This document shows positions 1-9,590 of a DNA stretch of 64,000 bases, piece after piece. The translations under genes were made by a program, and so were the position numbers. The first letter of the stretch is position 1. Each line of letters opens with the position of its first letter. Under the pieces are notes generated by a model. The model searched no databases and was not told the DNA's origin. It saw nothing but the letters and a program-made list of their open reading frames with translations. This stretch comes from Rhodobacteraceae bacterium HLUCCO07 (GTDB taxonomy: Bacteria; Pseudomonadota; Alphaproteobacteria; Rhodobacterales; Rhodobacteraceae), in contig LJSU01000018.1 in assembly GCA_001314705.1 (NCBI GenBank), forward strand, positions 58,308 to 122,307, read 5' to 3'.

Positions 1-1
1 C

Positions 2-2266
2 GCCGATCTGCGCCTGATCGAGGCCCGCAGCCTGACCGCGCAGGAGGCCATCCTGACCGGTGAATCCATGCCGGTCGAGAAAGACACCGACGCGGTCGCC
101 GCCGACGCGGCCCTTGGCGACCGTCATCCGATGCTCTTTTCCGGCACGCTGGTGACCACCGGCACCGGGCGCGGCGTCGTCACCGCCACCGGGGCCGAGA
201 CCCAGATTGGCCGGATCAGCGGGATGCTCGCCCGGGTCGAGACCCTGACCACGCCCCTTGTCGCGCAGATGGACCTCTTTGCCCGCTGGCTCACCGTGTT
301 CATCCTGATCGTGGCGGGGCTGCTTCTGGCCTATGGCTATTTCATCGGTCACATGGGCTTTGCCGAGCTCTTCATGGCAGTGGTCGGCCTTTCGGTCGCG
401 GCCATTCCCGAAGGGTTGCCCGCGGTGCTGACCATCACCCTCGCCGTGGGTGTGCAGGCCATGGCCCGGCGCAATGCCATCGTGCGCCGCCTTCCGGCCA
501 TCGAAACGCTGGGCGCGGTCTCGGTAATCTGCACCGACAAGACCGGCACATTGACCCGCAACGAGATGATGGCCGCGCGGATCGTCACCGCCGGATCCGG
601 TTACGAGATCGAGGGCACAGGCTATGCCCCCGAGGGCACGATCCGCACCGATGACGGCAACGACGTTGCCGCGGACGACCCCCGGCTGGCCGAATTCGCC
701 CGCGCGTCCGGGCTGTGCAACGATGCGGCACTGAAACATGCCGACACCGGATGGCAGAGCGAGGGCGACCCGATGGAGGGCGCGCTCGTGGCGCTCGCCG
801 CCAGGATCGCGCGCGCCAGTGCCTCCGACATGATCGGCCCCGCGGAGATTTTCGACGGCTGGACCCGCGCCAACGCGATCCCCTTCGACGCCGCGCATCG
901 CTACATGGCCACGCTCGACCGCGACCCCGAGGGCACGGCCCATATCCACGTCAAGGGCGGGCCGGAGGCCATCCTGACACTTTGCACCAACCAGCGCACC
1001 GCCGATGGCGAGAGTGAACCGCTTGATCACTCCTGGTGGCATGACCGGGTCGAGACCCTCGCCGGCGAAGGACAGCGCGTGCTGGCGCTGGCCACCCGCA
1101 CGGCGCCCGCGGATCAGTCCGACCTGCGCCACGCCGATCTGGACGGGCAATTGACCCTGATCGGTCTCGTCGGTCTCATCGACCCGCCCCGCGCCGAGGC
1201 GATCGAGGCGGTGGCCGACTGTCACGCCGCCGGCATCCGGGTCAAGATGATCACCGGCGACCATGCCGCCACCGCCCGCGCCATCGCCGCAAGGATCGGG
1301 CTCCGGAACACGGACCGCGTCCTCACCGGCAACGACCTCGAGACCATGGACGATACAGAGCTCGCCGAAAGGGCGGTCGAGACCGACATATTCGCGCGCA
1401 CCTCGCCCGAACACAAACTGCGCCTTGTCACCGCGCTGCAATCGCGCGGGTTGACCGTGGCGATGACCGGCGACGGCGTGAACGACGCGCCTGCCCTCAA
1501 GCGCGCCGATGCAGGCATCGCCATGGGTCAGAAGGGCAGCGAAGCGACCAAGCAGGCCGCCGAGATCGTGCTCGCCGACGACAATTTCGCTTCGATCGCC
1601 GCGGCGGTGCGCGAGGGGCGCACCGTCTATGACAATATCAAGAAGGTGATCAGCTGGACCTTGCCTACCAATGCCGGCGAGGCGATGACCATCGTCATCG
1701 CGCTCTTCGCCGGGATGAGCCTTCCGATCACCGCTGTTCAGATCCTCTGGGTCAACCTCGTGACCGCGGTGACACTCGGCCTCGCGCTGGCGTTCGAGCC
1801 TCCCGAACCCGGCACCATGCGCCGTCCGCCCCGTGCGCGCCACGCCCCCCTGCTCAGCGGCACGCTGATCTGGCAGATCCTGTTCGTCTCGACCCTGTTC
1901 ATCGCGGCGGTTTTCGGTGTCTATACCTATGCAACCGACAAGGGATACCCGCTCGAGCTTGCCCAGACCATGGCGCTCAATATGCTCGTGGTGCTCGAAA
2001 TCGCCTATCTCTTCTATATCCGCAACCTGCATGGTGCGTCCTTCTACTGGCAGGCGGTGCGCGGAACGCGGATCATCTGGATCTCGGTGATCTCGGTCAC
2101 GGCGGCCCAATTCGCCATCACCTATGTGCCGGTGCTCAACATCGTGTTCGGCACACGCCCCGTGCCACTTTTCGACGGGATGCTGATCGTCGGGCTCGCG
2201 GCGGTGTTTCTCGTTCTCATCGAGACCGAGAAACAGATGCGACTGGCCTTCCGCACGCAGCGTTAA
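2..2266 (+). CDS. Cation-transporting P-type ATPase, 5' end cut by the window
   Basis: This is the C-terminal ~754 residues of a P2-type cation pump, which moves ions across the inner membrane using ATP. The open frame runs in from the window edge, and the first visible codons lead straight into the actuator TGES motif at about nt 58. Other landmarks are the membrane-segment-4 motif PEGLPA, the phosphorylation motif DKTGT (Asp codon at 536-538), the nucleotide-binding domain, the hinge motif TGDGVNDAPAL, and the C-terminal membrane segments of the Cation_ATPase_C region. The ion is uncertain. PEGLPA is common to Ca2+-, Na+- and H+-type P2 pumps, and the segment-6 motif (VNLVTAVTLG) differs from classical Ca2+ pumps. 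The likely true start lies upstream of the window. The downstream gene is convergent. Confidence 0.9.
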   Translation, partial: ADLRLIEARSLTAQEAILTGESMPVEKDTDAVAADAALGDRHPMLFSGTLVTTGTGRGVVTATGAETQIGRISGMLARVETLTTPLVAQMDLFARWLTVFILIVAGLLLAYGYFIGHMGFAELFMAVVGLSVAAIPEGLPAVLTITLAVGVQAMARRNAIVRRLPAIETLGAVSVICTDKTGTLTRNEMMAARIVTAGSGYEIEGTGYAPEGTIRTDDGNDVAADDPRLAEFARASGLCNDAALKHADTGWQSEGDPMEGALVALAARIARASASDMIGPAEIFDGWTRANAIPFDAAHRYMATLDRDPEGTAHIHVKGGPEAILTLCTNQRTADGESEPLDHSWWHDRVETLAGEGQRVLALATRTAPADQSDLRHADLDGQLTLIGLVGLIDPPRAEAIEAVADCHAAGIRVKMITGDHAATARAIAARIGLRNTDRVLTGNDLETMDDTELAERAVETDIFARTSPEHKLRLVTALQSRGLTVAMTGDGVNDAPALKRADAGIAMGQKGSEATKQAAEIVLADDNFASIAAAVREGRTVYDNIKKVISWTLPTNAGEAMTIVIALFAGMSLPITAVQILWVNLVTAVTLGLALAFEPPEPGTMRRPPRARHAPLLSGTLIWQILFVSTLFIAAVFGVYTYATDKGYPLELAQTMALNMLVVLEIAYLFYIRNLHGASFYWQAVRGTRIIWISVISVTAAQFAITYVPVLNIVFGTRPVPLFDGMLIVGLAAVFLVLIETEKQMRLAFRTQR

Positions 2267-2297
2267 GCAATTCAGGGTTAACGACCGGTAAACACCG

Positions 2298-2340
2298 GTG
2301 GCAGCCGGGTGGCAGCCGAATGTCAGCCGGATGTCACCCC
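2298..2340. repeat. 11-bp tandem repeat, about four degenerate units
   Basis: Four consecutive 11-bp units read GTGGCAGCCGG, GTGGCAGCCGA, ATGTCAGCCGG and ATGTCACCC(C). They lie in the convergent gap between the P-type ATPase and the DUF900 hydrolase. Two units matching the same GGCAGCCGG core recur at 61577-61598. No coding potential is seen. Confidence 0.7.
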
Positions 2341-2407
2341 CCGAATTCTCGCAGGAAAATCGTGTTAACCATGCGGGACGATAGGTGAACCCCTTGTTGA
2401 CGTTGAC

Positions 2408-3493
2408 CTATTGCAGAACCAGCGCCGCATCTATCCGGCGATCACGCCCTTGCAGGACAAAGTCGCGCAAGGCGCCCCCGTCCTCGCGGATCTGCTGTTC
2501 CAACCCGCTGAACACTTCGATGGCCCGGGCCGAGCTGACGGCAGCGCTATGACCGCTGATTCCCCCGTCGTCGAGGTCGGTAAAATCCACCACCGTAACG
2601 CCAAGTCCCCGAACTTCCTCGGAACTTTCGATCCGCCCCAGCCGCGGTTTGCGTCCCGTCAAGAACTCGGCAATGTTCAGCACCCGATCCTTTCGGGACG
2701 TCATCACGATGAAGGGCTGCGGAAGTTCACCGATCACCCGGGCCTGACGGCGGAACACATCCGGGTCGATATCGGGCGACATCAACACCACGCCCTCGAT
2801 CGCGTCCATGACATGACGATCCCCCTTGAGCGCAATCTGCCTGAGCGCCTCCATGGTCAGATATCCCCCCATGGAATGCGCCAGGATCAATATCCTGCTA
2901 TGCCCCAACCCCCTCAATTCTCTCAGGAATTCCTCGAATCCGTCGCGTGCGAAAAGCACGCTGTCACGGTCGTAGACATAGCCCCGTGGATCGCCCGCCG
3001 AGGGCCACGAGAACAGCACCGCAGGCCCGTCGATTCCGAAATCATGCTTGATCTGTGCCAACCGGAACGTCGAATCCTCGGTCGTGTTGTTATAGCCATG
3101 TACATAGAGCAGGATGCCACCGTCGGCCCCTCCCTCTCGCCGCAAGGCACCCGTGAAATCCTTGATTCCACTGAACATTTCGATCCCAAGCGGCGCAAAG
3201 TACTGCGCCGCATCGGCCACACCCGAGGTGCGCTCGACCTTGCCGGGCACATGGGTCGGAGGGATCGAGACATCGACCTGCGCAAAATTGAGCCGCGTGC
3301 TACGCCTTTCACCGAAGATCTGCCCCTGCTGCCCCGGCGTGCGCTGTGTTGCCATGAAGATGCGCTCGACCGTGGCATCGGGATGAGGCTCCGAAAAGCC
3401 GGTCAATTCCGGTCGCGCACAGGCTCCGAGAAGCACAAGCGCCCCGAGCAAAAGAATATGGGTCGCCCATCGAATCACAGCGTCAAACTCCAC
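2408..3493 (-). CDS. DUF900-type alpha/beta hydrolase, predicted lipoprotein
   Basis: This is a serine hydrolase-like protein of about 361 residues. From the GTG at 3493 the N-terminus is a lipoprotein signal peptide ending in a lipobox (LLGAC, Cys at about residue 25), so it probably sits on the periplasmic face of a membrane. The alpha/beta hydrolase core shows the oxyanion-region motif YVHGYNN, a nucleophile elbow AHSMGG, a later Asp-containing strand (MTSRKDRVL) and a His near SGHSA. The family (DUF900) has no firm substrate. The frame is open as far as 3586, but a start there would overlap the upstream gene by 80 bp and bury the signal peptide. GTG codons at 3514 and 3493 are better candidates. 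It follows the FG-GAP-like gene closely on the same strand. Confidence 0.75.
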   Translation of the reverse strand: MEFDAVIRWATHILLLGALVLLGACARPELTGFSEPHPDATVERIFMATQRTPGQQGQIFGERRSTRLNFAQVDVSIPPTHVPGKVERTSGVADAAQYFAPLGIEMFSGIKDFTGALRREGGADGGILLYVHGYNNTTEDSTFRLAQIKHDFGIDGPAVLFSWPSAGDPRGYVYDRDSVLFARDGFEEFLRELRGLGHSRILILAHSMGGYLTMEALRQIALKGDRHVMDAIEGVVLMSPDIDPDVFRRQARVIGELPQPFIVMTSRKDRVLNIAEFLTGRKPRLGRIESSEEVRGLGVTVVDFTDLDDGGISGHSAAVSSARAIEVFSGLEQQIREDGGALRDFVLQGRDRRIDAALVLQ

Positions 3494-3506
3494 AAAGGTG
3501 CCGCGC

Positions 3507-4244
3507 TCACTCACATGCCATGGCCCGGCCCAGGTCATCCTGATCACGATACGGCCCCAAGGCCCCCGAGGCAAAGCCTTTGCCATCGAACCGCGTCGCC
3601 ATCACCCGGCTCCAGCCCGCATCTGCCGTGATGATCTCGGGCCCCAGCCCACAATCGCGGATGCCGCCCGGGATGTGATCCCATCCGATTCGATGATTGG
3701 TCAGCCCCGGCACATCCGCCACGTGCCGCATCCCGCCGTCGCGATTAAAACTCCATATTCTCAATGTCTTTGCCAGGTGAGGTCGGTCGATATACGCGAT
3801 CTCTCGCACGCCGTCGCCGTCGAAATCCGCTGACCCCACGGGCGCGAGCCAACGGTTTGTGCGCCCGATGAACGGCGTCTTGGCGATCATCCCGGTTTCG
3901 TCATAGACAGCCAACCGCGCGCCTTGGGACATGTCGCTTTCGACCACGATCACTTCGGGCCGGCCATCACCCTCCAGATCGACGAGCCGCGGGTCCAGAT
4001 CCTCGAACACCCGCGTCTCTGGGAGGCGGATCGTTACCGTCCTGGCCCCCGGCTGCGAACAGTCCGCGCATGGCGCCAGCATCAACTCCAGCGCCCCCCA
4101 TTCCACATCGTCACCCAGCACCCCGTGCGGATATCGCGTCGTGGGTTCAGTGTAACGCGCCTCGCGAATCACGCCGGAATCCGCCAGCGCAACATCAGCG
4201 GCGGGAGCCAGAAAGACCGCAAGTGCGCAGATCGCCGAATGCAT
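3507..4244 (-). CDS. Secreted FG-GAP/VCBS-like repeat protein
   Basis: This is a 245-residue exported protein of unknown function. The ATG at 4244 gives a clean Sec signal peptide (hydrophobic run ICALAVFLAPAADVALA) and is preceded by an AGGTGG-like ribosome site. The frame is open further upstream, to 4352, but that stretch runs over the signal peptide. The mature part has repeated D-x-D/E-G-D-G calcium-binding-like motifs (LVDLEGDGRPEVIVV, SADFDGDGVREIAYI) typical of FG-GAP or VCBS beta-propeller repeats. A CADC motif near residue 60 and another Cys near ...IRDCGLG could form a disulfide. It lies between the ferredoxin gene and the DUF900 hydrolase on the same strand and may be co-transcribed with both. 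Function is inferred only at the fold level. Confidence 0.7.
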   Translation of the reverse strand: MHSAICALAVFLAPAADVALADSGVIREARYTEPTTRYPHGVLGDDVEWGALELMLAPCADCSQPGARTVTIRLPETRVFEDLDPRLVDLEGDGRPEVIVVESDMSQGARLAVYDETGMIAKTPFIGRTNRWLAPVGSADFDGDGVREIAYIDRPHLAKTLRIWSFNRDGGMRHVADVPGLTNHRIGWDHIPGGIRDCGLGPEIITADAGWSRVMATRFDGKGFASGALGPYRDQDDLGRAMACE

Positions 4245-4285
4245 CGGACGCCACCTGAAGTGGGGCCGCGATCCGGCCCGCAGCA

Positions 4286-4648
<363 letters not shown>

Positions 4649-4821
4649 CTAGCCAAGCCATCTAGGCGCTGCCACCCCAATTTACGACCCCACGTGACCA
4701 GGGTTTGCGGAAACAGGTTGCTTTTGACGCCCAGCACCCCCTTCCGCCACACCCTCTCTTTCACGGAGATGCCAAACCGGCTAACGTCGCGCCAACAAAA
4801 CAACAGGTTACCTAGACAGCC

Positions 4822-5370
4822 ATGCGATCTCACCTGCGACATGTTCTTGGCGGTCTTGCCGTGGTCACCGCCCTCGGTGCCTGTGGCACAGCGGACCCAC
4901 CCGCGCAGTCCGAGCAGGCGGAAGAGCCGCCACTTGCCCAGACAAGTGAAACGCCGCCCCCCGACGCCGCACCCGGCACCTGCTGGGGCATGGATGTCAC
5001 GCCGGCCGTCATCGAAACGGTGACCGACCGGGTCATGACGCAGCCCGCCGAAGTGCTCGACGACGGCACGGTCGTTGCCGATGCCGTCTACAAGCTCGAA
5101 ACTCGACAGGCCATCGTGCGAGAGCGTCGCGAACTATGGTTCGAAACCCCGTGTGAGGACCAGTTGACGCCCGATTTCGTGGCTTCGGTCCAACGCGCAC
5201 TCGCGGCGCGTGGCCACTATCGCGGCACAATCAACGGAGAAATGGACGCACACACCCGGCGCGCAATCCGACGGTTTCAGGCGCCCCAAGGCATTGACAG
5301 TAGCGTCCTGTCACTCGCTGCGGCACGCAAGATGGGGCTGGTCGCCGTTGAGCGCTCCGACGCGCAATAA
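4822..5370 (+). CDS. Lipoprotein with peptidoglycan-binding domain
   Basis: This 182-residue protein starts with a lipoprotein signal ending in LGAC (Cys about residue 21), followed by a Pro/Glu-rich linker. A domain of about 60 residues in the middle contains two Cys (TCWGM, TPCED). The C-terminal ~65 residues resemble a peptidoglycan-binding domain 1 helix bundle (VQRALAARGHYRGTINGEMDAHTRRAIRRFQ). It is probably anchored in the outer membrane and touches the cell wall. It is transcribed alone towards degP, and the two share the bidirectional terminator at 5402-5425. Confidence 0.8.
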   Translation: MRSHLRHVLGGLAVVTALGACGTADPPAQSEQAEEPPLAQTSETPPPDAAPGTCWGMDVTPAVIETVTDRVMTQPAEVLDDGTVVADAVYKLETRQAIVRERRELWFETPCEDQLTPDFVASVQRALAARGHYRGTINGEMDAHTRRAIRRFQAPQGIDSSVLSLAAARKMGLVAVERSDAQ

Positions 5371-5401
5371 CCGCCGGGCATTTTCCCGAAACCAATGAAA
5401 A

Positions 5402-5425
5402 AGGACGGGATATATACCCCGTCCT
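5402..5425. terminator. Bidirectional intrinsic terminator
   Basis: A perfect 8-bp stem (AGGACGGG, 5402-5409, with CCCGTCCT, 5418-5425) encloses an 8-nt AT-rich loop. On the minus strand it is followed by TTTTTCATT, which fits the end of the hflKC-degP operon. On the plus strand CTTTGTGTTT follows, which fits the end of the peptidoglycan-binding lipoprotein gene. Confidence 0.85.
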
Positions 5426-5456
5426 CTTTGTGTTTCGCACGTTTTCACACGCATTT

Positions 5457-6959
5457 CTATTCAAGTGACAGTGCGACAAAGCGCGGATCACCCGCCCGCC
5501 TTACAAGCAACAGAAGTGATCTGCGGCCAGCCTCCTTGGCCTCATCTATCCGCGTCTCCAGTTCACTGACTGTAGTCACCTCTTGCTGCCCAGCCTCGGT
5601 GATCAGATCGCCTGCACGCAGCCCCTTCTCATAGGCTTCCGACATTTCATCAATGTCACGCACGACAAGCCCTTGTACATCTGCATCAAGGTCAAGTTCA
5701 CTGCGCAACGCGTCGGTTAGCGGCGCAAGGGTGAGACCCATGATTTCCTGTTCGGTCGGGGCTTGATCTTGCGGTGCATCTTCATCATCGCCGTTGCCGG
5801 CGCCTGCCGATTCCGCCTCTTCCCGGCGGCCCAGAACGACCTTGAGCGTCTGCGTCTTGCCTTCGCGGAAGACCACCACGCGCACACTCTTTCCGACAGG
5901 GGCCTCGCCAACCTGTCGCACGAGACCACGGGTATCCTCAACATCGGCACCATCAAAGTTCGTGATCACGTCACCCGCCTTGATCCCGGCCTCCTTGGCT
6001 GGACCATCCGGGACGTCGGTGACGAGAGCACCGGCCACTTCCTCAAGACCCATCGCCTCGGCAACGTCTTCGGTGACGTCCTGGATGCGCACACCTAGCC
6101 AGCCGCGACGCGTCTCTCCGTATTCGCGCAACTGATCGACCACTCGCGTGACCACATTTGACGCCATCGAGAACCCGATACCGATCGAGCCTCCACTGGG
6201 CGACAGGATTGCGGTGTTTACGCCAACCACTTCGCCGTCCATGTTGAAAAGCGGCCCGCCCGAGTTGCCACGGTTGATCGCGGCATCGGTCTGGATATAA
6301 TCGTCGTAGGTTCCCGACAATGCGCGATTGCTGGCCGATACGACCCCCACACTGACCGAGAAACCTTGCCCCAGCGGGTTGCCCACCGCCAAGACCCAAT
6401 CGCCGACACGCGCGCTGTCGCTGTCAGCGAAGTTGACAAAGGGTAAAGGCTTTTCCGCTTCGACTTTCAACAATGCGATATCCGTATTCGGGTCTGTGCC
6501 GACGACTTCAGCCTCAAGTTCCTCGCCCGTGAAGAATTCGACAATAATCTCGTCCGCGCTTTCGATGACGTGGTTGTTCGTCACCACGTAACCATCCTCA
6601 GAAATCACGAACCCGGACCCGAGTGCCGATGACCGACGCGGCCGCCCATTGTCACGATTGCGGTCCTGGAACTCGCGAAAGAAATCCTCGAACGGGCTGC
6701 CTTCGGGCACGATCGGTCCCGGCCCCGTGCCCCGCTCGACCGCGGTTGAGGTGGTAATGTTCACGACCGCCGGGCTAACACTGTCGGTCAGATCAGCAAA
6801 GCTGGGGGGCCGAGCATCGACCTGGATCGCCTGAGCCAACAAGACGATGAAAGACAACAGGCCGAGCCACCAGACCCTCAATGCGCCCGCGCCCTGGAAC
6901 GAGTTGTTACCTTCGTCGTTCGCCGACGTGATGGATGTTGCAATCGCGTGCTCTTTCAC
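5457..6959 (-). CDS. degP: Do/DegP-family periplasmic serine protease
   Basis: This 500-residue HtrA-type protease and chaperone handles misfolded periplasmic proteins. An N-terminal hydrophobic signal (residues about 28-48) is followed by a trypsin-like domain with the triad His130 (TNNHVIES), Asp160 (NTDIALLK) and Ser233 (RGNSGGPL). Two PDZ domains follow, at about 280-375 and 405-495, split by an acidic GDDEDAPQDQ linker. The GTG start at 6959 is chosen because AGGAGGT lies 7 nt upstream. It is the last gene of the rpiA-gor-hflK-hflC-DUF2065 run. This is the usual alphaproteobacterial arrangement, which links HflKC control of FtsH to a periplasmic protease. Confidence 0.95.
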   Translation of the reverse strand: MKEHAIATSITSANDEGNNSFQGAGALRVWWLGLLSFIVLLAQAIQVDARPPSFADLTDSVSPAVVNITTSTAVERGTGPGPIVPEGSPFEDFFREFQDRNRDNGRPRRSSALGSGFVISEDGYVVTNNHVIESADEIIVEFFTGEELEAEVVGTDPNTDIALLKVEAEKPLPFVNFADSDSARVGDWVLAVGNPLGQGFSVSVGVVSASNRALSGTYDDYIQTDAAINRGNSGGPLFNMDGEVVGVNTAILSPSGGSIGIGFSMASNVVTRVVDQLREYGETRRGWLGVRIQDVTEDVAEAMGLEEVAGALVTDVPDGPAKEAGIKAGDVITNFDGADVEDTRGLVRQVGEAPVGKSVRVVVFREGKTQTLKVVLGRREEAESAGAGNGDDEDAPQDQAPTEQEIMGLTLAPLTDALRSELDLDADVQGLVVRDIDEMSEAYEKGLRAGDLITEAGQQEVTTVSELETRIDEAKEAGRRSLLLLVRRAGDPRFVALSLE

Positions 6960-7100
6960 ACCGAGACCTCCTTGGCTTTCCAGCTTGACCCCGGTTCGTG
7001 ACGGGGTCGTTCAAATCAAACTCTAATCTAGGAACGGTGTGAAGCAACACAATCCTCTGGCATCGCGGTCAAGCCATCGTGAAACCGCGGAATTCAGCCA

Positions 7101-7298
7101 TCACGCTCCCAGCAACTTGGCCACCCAGACCAGCACAAAGCCGGAAAGGATCGCAAGAAACCCTAGAATGCGCCGCGCCTCGAGTGGCATCTCACGCAAT
7201 GCTTCCAGCATTCGCTCGACAAGCGAAGGGGCCAGCGCATAGACCAGCCCCTCCACGATCAATATCAGCCCGATAGCCAGAAGCGCCGTGCCGATCAA
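7101..7298 (-). CDS. DUF2065 small membrane protein
   Basis: This 65-residue protein has two predicted membrane helices (residues about 3-21 and 44-63) separated by a short amphipathic segment, with REMPLEARRILG before the second helix. That matches the DUF2065 family, which is found between hflC and degP in many proteobacteria. Its start overlaps the hflC stop by 4 bp (ATGA), so it is probably translationally coupled. The function is unknown. Its place suggests a role with the HflKC-FtsH membrane complex. Confidence 0.9.
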   Translation of the reverse strand: MIGTALLAIGLILIVEGLVYALAPSLVERMLEALREMPLEARRILGFLAILSGFVLVWVAKLLGA

Positions 7299-8371
7299 TT
7301 CGAGTCGTCCAAATCTTCGGCCTCGTCATCTTCTGCCTCTTCTGCACCGTCCTCATCTTCGGATGGAGGTTCGAGACCGTCTTCCTCGAGCCTATCGCGC
7401 TCCATCTCGGGCAGGTCGGGCGAAATCTCGCCCTGCGGTGCCATCTCGCGCAGGGTATCAACATTGAGATCATCCATTTCGACCTCTCCCAGCCCTTCAG
7501 CGCGCACGGAGTCGAACATCTGGCTGAGGAACCCGCTGTTGGGCGAAAAGACGATGGTCGAGTTCTCCTCGTTCATCGACCGCTCCAGCGCCGTAAGCGA
7601 TCGGTAGAAGGCGAAGAATTCCGGATTGTTGCCAAAGGCCTGAGCATAGATCCGGTTACGCTCGGCATCTGCTTCACCCCGGGTGACCTCGGCATCACGC
7701 TCGGCGTTTGAAACGGTCTCGACCACAGTCCGGTCAGCTGCTGCTCGAACCCTTTGCGCGGCCTCGTTACCACGGGCGATCTCGTCCGCAGCTTCACGCT
7801 CGCGTTCAGCGCGCATCCGAGCGAAAGTCGCCTCGAGGTTCTGCTCTGGCAGGTTGGTCTGCTTGAGTCGCACGTCAACGATCTCAAGTCCCAGCCCCGC
7901 CGCGCTTGTCCGTGCTTGCGCGCGGATACGCAGCGCCAGATCTCGCCGCTGCGGCGACAGAATGGTATTCGATGTTACCTGATCGGAGCCCAGAACCTCA
8001 CGAATCTGGGCATTCAGGATCGACGACAACCGGTCTTCGGCTGCACCAATACCCCCGATACCAACGGCGCGACGGAATTCTACCGGATCCGCAATCCGAT
8101 AGCGTGTGAAAGCATCAACGACCAAACGACGATCATCCGAAGGCGTCACCTCGATCGGATTGGTGTCGAGCGAGAGGATGCGCGCGTCGTAGCGGACGAC
8201 CTCTTGAATGAGCGGGATCTTCCAGCCCAGTCCGGGTTCCTCAACCACTTTCTTGATCTGGCCGAATTGCAGGACCAGCGCCTTTTCACGTTCGTCCACG
8301 ATAAAAAGCGCCGAGAAGAGACCGACCATCGCCACCACAAGGATCGGAAGGATGAGTGTGGTTTTCCGCAT
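7295..8371 (-). CDS. hflC: HflC, SPFH-domain modulator of FtsH
   Basis: This 358-residue inner-membrane protein has one N-terminal transmembrane helix (about 5-25), then an SPFH/band 7 domain (starting at EREKALVLQFG) and a long coiled coil rich in Glu, Arg and Ala (about 185-260). With HflK it forms the large cage that encloses the FtsH protease. Its C-terminus is longer and more acidic than in E. coli HflC, with a run of Glu and Asp over the last ~40 residues. The ATG shares one base with the hflK stop, and its own end overlaps the DUF2065 gene. Confidence 0.95.
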   Translation of the reverse strand: MRKTTLILPILVVAMVGLFSALFIVDEREKALVLQFGQIKKVVEEPGLGWKIPLIQEVVRYDARILSLDTNPIEVTPSDDRRLVVDAFTRYRIADPVEFRRAVGIGGIGAAEDRLSSILNAQIREVLGSDQVTSNTILSPQRRDLALRIRAQARTSAAGLGLEIVDVRLKQTNLPEQNLEATFARMRAEREREAADEIARGNEAAQRVRAAADRTVVETVSNAERDAEVTRGEADAERNRIYAQAFGNNPEFFAFYRSLTALERSMNEENSTIVFSPNSGFLSQMFDSVRAEGLGEVEMDDLNVDTLREMAPQGEISPDLPEMERDRLEEDGLEPPSEDEDGAEEAEDDEAEDLDDSN

Positions 8372-9528
8372 CAGTTCGATCCTCCTGTGCCCGATTGACC
8401 CGAGCGTCGCAATTCATTGAGTGGAAGGTAGGGCAAGACCCCTTGACCGTCATTTCCCAAGCCTTCGTCCAGAAGGATCTTGTCCATATCACCCAGCGTG
8501 CGCTCGACCGTTTCCAGATAGAGCCTGCGCTGCGTGACTTCGGGCGCCTCGTTGAACTCCTGTGCCACTGCAATAAAGCGGCTGGCCTCACCGATGGCTT
8601 CATTGACCACCTGGGCGCGATATCCTTCGGCTTCTTCGATAATCTGCGCACCGGAACCACGCGCCTCGGCCAGAACCCGGTTGGCATAGGCGTCCGCCTG
8701 GCGTTGCAGGCGATCGCGTTCCTGCTCCGCGGCCTGAACTTCACGGAATGCGTCGATCACATCGGTCGGTGGGTCTGCCGTGTCGAGGTTAACCCGGACC
8801 ACCGACACCCCGCTGTCATAGTCATCCAGCGTCGTCTGAATGTTCTCGCGCGCGGTATCGGCAATGATACCCCGATCGCGGTTCAGAATGGGCGCGAGGT
8901 TGCTGGCGGCGATAATCTCGCGCATGACTGCCTCGGACACCGCCTGAACAGTCAGTTGCGGATCGCGGATATTGAACAGAAGCTTGGCCGGATCGTTGAT
9001 GTTCCATACAACCTGGAAGTCGATGTCCACGATATTGGCATCGGTGGTCAACATGAGACCGTCACCACCGGCGCCGCCGCGGCCACCGCCGATGTTCTCG
9101 GTCCGCTCCGACGTCACATTGACCACTTCCGCCGACACGACAGGCCATGGCGCAAAGTTCAGACCTGGGCTGCCCGTGGCATAGTATTCGCCCAGAAACA
9201 GTTCGACCGACTGTTCTTCGGGTTTGACAGTGTAAAAGCTTGCATAGAGCCACAGAGCGAGAACAACCAGAACACCGAGCCCGATCGAACCACGGTTAAG
9301 GCTCGGGCCCTGACCGCCGCCGCGCCCGCCATCGCCGCCGCCACGCCCGCCCATCAGGACGCGCAACTGCTCTTGGCCCTTTTTCATCAATTCGTCGATC
9401 TCGGGAATCTGCGGCTTGTCCTCACCGGGCCGACGCCCACCGCCTCCACGGTCGCCGCGGTCGTCCTTGCCGCCGCCACTACCGTTACTTCCTCCGCCGC
9501 CCCATGGGCCGCCAGAATGTCCTGCCAT
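8371..9528 (-). CDS. hflK: HflK, SPFH-domain modulator of FtsH
   Basis: This 385-residue partner of HflC begins with a cytosolic Gly-rich segment typical of HflK (GGPWGGGG and later RGGGDGGRGGG). A single transmembrane helix (about 80-98) is followed by the SPFH domain (EEQSVELFLGEY onwards) and a coiled-coil region rich in Glu, Arg, Gln and Ala (AEQERDRLQRQADAYANRVLAEA). It is thought to restrain or direct FtsH-dependent degradation of membrane proteins. It lies 62 bp downstream of gor on the same strand and is coupled to hflC. Confidence 0.95.
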   Translation of the reverse strand: MAGHSGGPWGGGGSNGSGGGKDDRGDRGGGGRRPGEDKPQIPEIDELMKKGQEQLRVLMGGRGGGDGGRGGGQGPSLNRGSIGLGVLVVLALWLYASFYTVKPEEQSVELFLGEYYATGSPGLNFAPWPVVSAEVVNVTSERTENIGGGRGGAGGDGLMLTTDANIVDIDFQVVWNINDPAKLLFNIRDPQLTVQAVSEAVMREIIAASNLAPILNRDRGIIADTARENIQTTLDDYDSGVSVVRVNLDTADPPTDVIDAFREVQAAEQERDRLQRQADAYANRVLAEARGSGAQIIEEAEGYRAQVVNEAIGEASRFIAVAQEFNEAPEVTQRRLYLETVERTLGDMDKILLDEGLGNDGQGVLPYLPLNELRRSGQSGTGGSN

Positions 9529-9590
9529 TCAACTCTTCCTCTCTGCGTCGAACCGGTTCATCACCATACCTGTGCAATGCCCCGGAAAAT

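Noticed and set aside
2411-3631. Long plus-strand frame opposite the DUF900 hydrolase
   Set aside because: Its translation shows no family signal, while the minus strand has a lipobox and hydrolase motifs. High GC makes such shadows common.
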